Source of the DNA: a virus
Reading direction: 5' to 3' (one strand)
Virus record (IMG/VR): IMGVR_UViG_3300025630_000038
Location: 1-29,109 of that record
Length of the DNA stretch: 29,109 nucleotides
Under the pieces are notes generated by a model that made no database searches, was not told the DNA's origin, and was given only the letters and a program-made list of their open reading frames with translations. A program made the translations under genes and the position numbers. Of this stretch, positions 28,745-29,109 are shown in pieces (position 1 is the first letter of the stretch; every line of letters starts with the position of its first letter).

Positions 28745-29109
28745 ATGGCACGACTGACGATTGAACAAAAACAGGAAGCGATTGAGGCTGTCATCAAGGC
28801 TGGCGGTAGCGTGAAAGACGCAGCCAAAGCCTTAGGGATTCCACGCACAACCCTCTCGCACCGACTACACGCACCGATCATTGCCGAGGAGAAAAAGCCG
28901 GCGCGTGTTGCCAAGGTTGATCCGGAGGAGAGTCTGCGCAAGTCCGTCTTTCGACTTGCCGAGACTCAGGTGCAAGCTCCCAAGTGGGTGAGCTCCAAGC
29001 CAAAGAAGTCAACCCGGCACAACGTAACGCCGATCCTCTTTGCAAGTGACTTCCAATGGGGAGAAACGATCCGCCCAGAGGAGCTCGACGGGATCAACGG
29101 CTACGACTC
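28745..29109 (+). CDS. HTH plus metallophosphoesterase-like protein (3' partial)
   Basis: The gene runs off the right edge after 121 codons. GGAG five bases before ATG 28745 supports the start, one base after the preceding stop. Residues 5-42 form a helix-turn-helix (EQKQEAIEAVIKAGGSVKDA, AKALGIPRTTLSHRLH). A linker follows, then TPILFASDFQWGETIRPEEL and GINGYD, which resembles the first metal-binding strand of calcineurin-like phosphoesterases in phage proteins (usually SDFHWGE). Here the His is Gln. The remaining metal-binding motifs are outside the window. Such HTH-phosphoesterase fusions are found in podovirus genomes, I believe, often near replication genes; the substrate is not known. 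Confidence 0.72.
   Translation, partial: MARLTIEQKQEAIEAVIKAGGSVKDAAKALGIPRTTLSHRLHAPIIAEEKKPARVAKVDPEESLRKSVFRLAETQVQAPKWVSSKPKKSTRHNVTPILFASDFQWGETIRPEELDGINGYD

Noticed and set aside
1-29109. tRNA genes, CRISPR arrays, IS elements, integrase or att sites
   Set aside because: Looked for by eye and not found; no transposase or integrase motif, no flanking inverted repeats and no spaced direct repeats other than the coding repeats reported.

Overview
The window is a continuous, plus-strand-only stretch of a tailed dsDNA bacteriophage (or prophage). It holds about 39 genes, most joined by 1-20 nt stop/start overlaps (ATGA, GTGA, TGATG), and no minus-strand gene can be supported. A P22-type portal, an SU10-type (DUF5309-like) major capsid protein, an adaptor, a nozzle-like tail protein, a set of large Ala/Gln/coiled-coil ejection-type proteins and no tape-measure gene point to a podovirus. 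Rz/Rz1 spanins require a host with an outer membrane. The GH24 endolysin is of a type I associate with phages of Betaproteobacteria such as Burkholderia; that host assignment is inference. No integrase, repressor, tRNA, IS element, CRISPR array or attachment site was seen, so lifestyle cannot be decided.

Layout. (1) 1-4361, replication and recombination operon: C-terminus of a DnaT-like replication protein, RecA-fold DnaB-type helicase, small Cys-rich proteins, SSB, a 33-residue membrane peptide, an HNH-like nuclease, a PD-(D/E)XK-like protein, a winged-helix protein and small unknowns, closed by a strong terminator (4449-4476). (2) 4550-10460, packaging and head: terS, terL, portal, scaffold, major capsid, with hairpins before the scaffold gene and after the capsid gene. 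(3) 10500-13404: a small head-associated protein followed by a sugar-modification cassette (TPR-GT9 glycosyltransferase, GT8-like glycosyltransferase, SAM methyltransferase). (4) 13401-25042, tail and ejection: adaptor, short fibre-like protein, a seven-bladed beta-propeller made of near-identical 46-residue repeats, fibre-assembly-like protein, nozzle-like protein and four large ejection/internal-virion candidates, one with some 20 uninterrupted 11-residue repeats; terminator at 25062. (5) 25113-28239, lysis: XhlA-like protein, holin, SAR-type endolysin, an ADP-ribosyltransferase-like gene, and Rz with nested Rz1; terminator at 28258. (6) 28303 to the right edge: an HslV-like Ntn hydrolase and the start of an HTH-metallophosphoesterase gene.

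The genes fit one developmental plan: the left operon copies DNA, the central block packages it and builds the virion, the propeller and fibre genes probably make host contact, the large helical proteins probably enter the cell with DNA, and the lysis block releases progeny. The least ordinary parts are the repeat-built propeller with variation confined to two loops, the hendecad ejection-type protein, the glycosyl/methyl cassette inside the structural operon, the ART-like enzyme inside the lysis block, the phage-encoded HslV-like domain, and several RNA or promoter signals that overlap start sites. Functions rest on motif recognition by eye; no database search was run.
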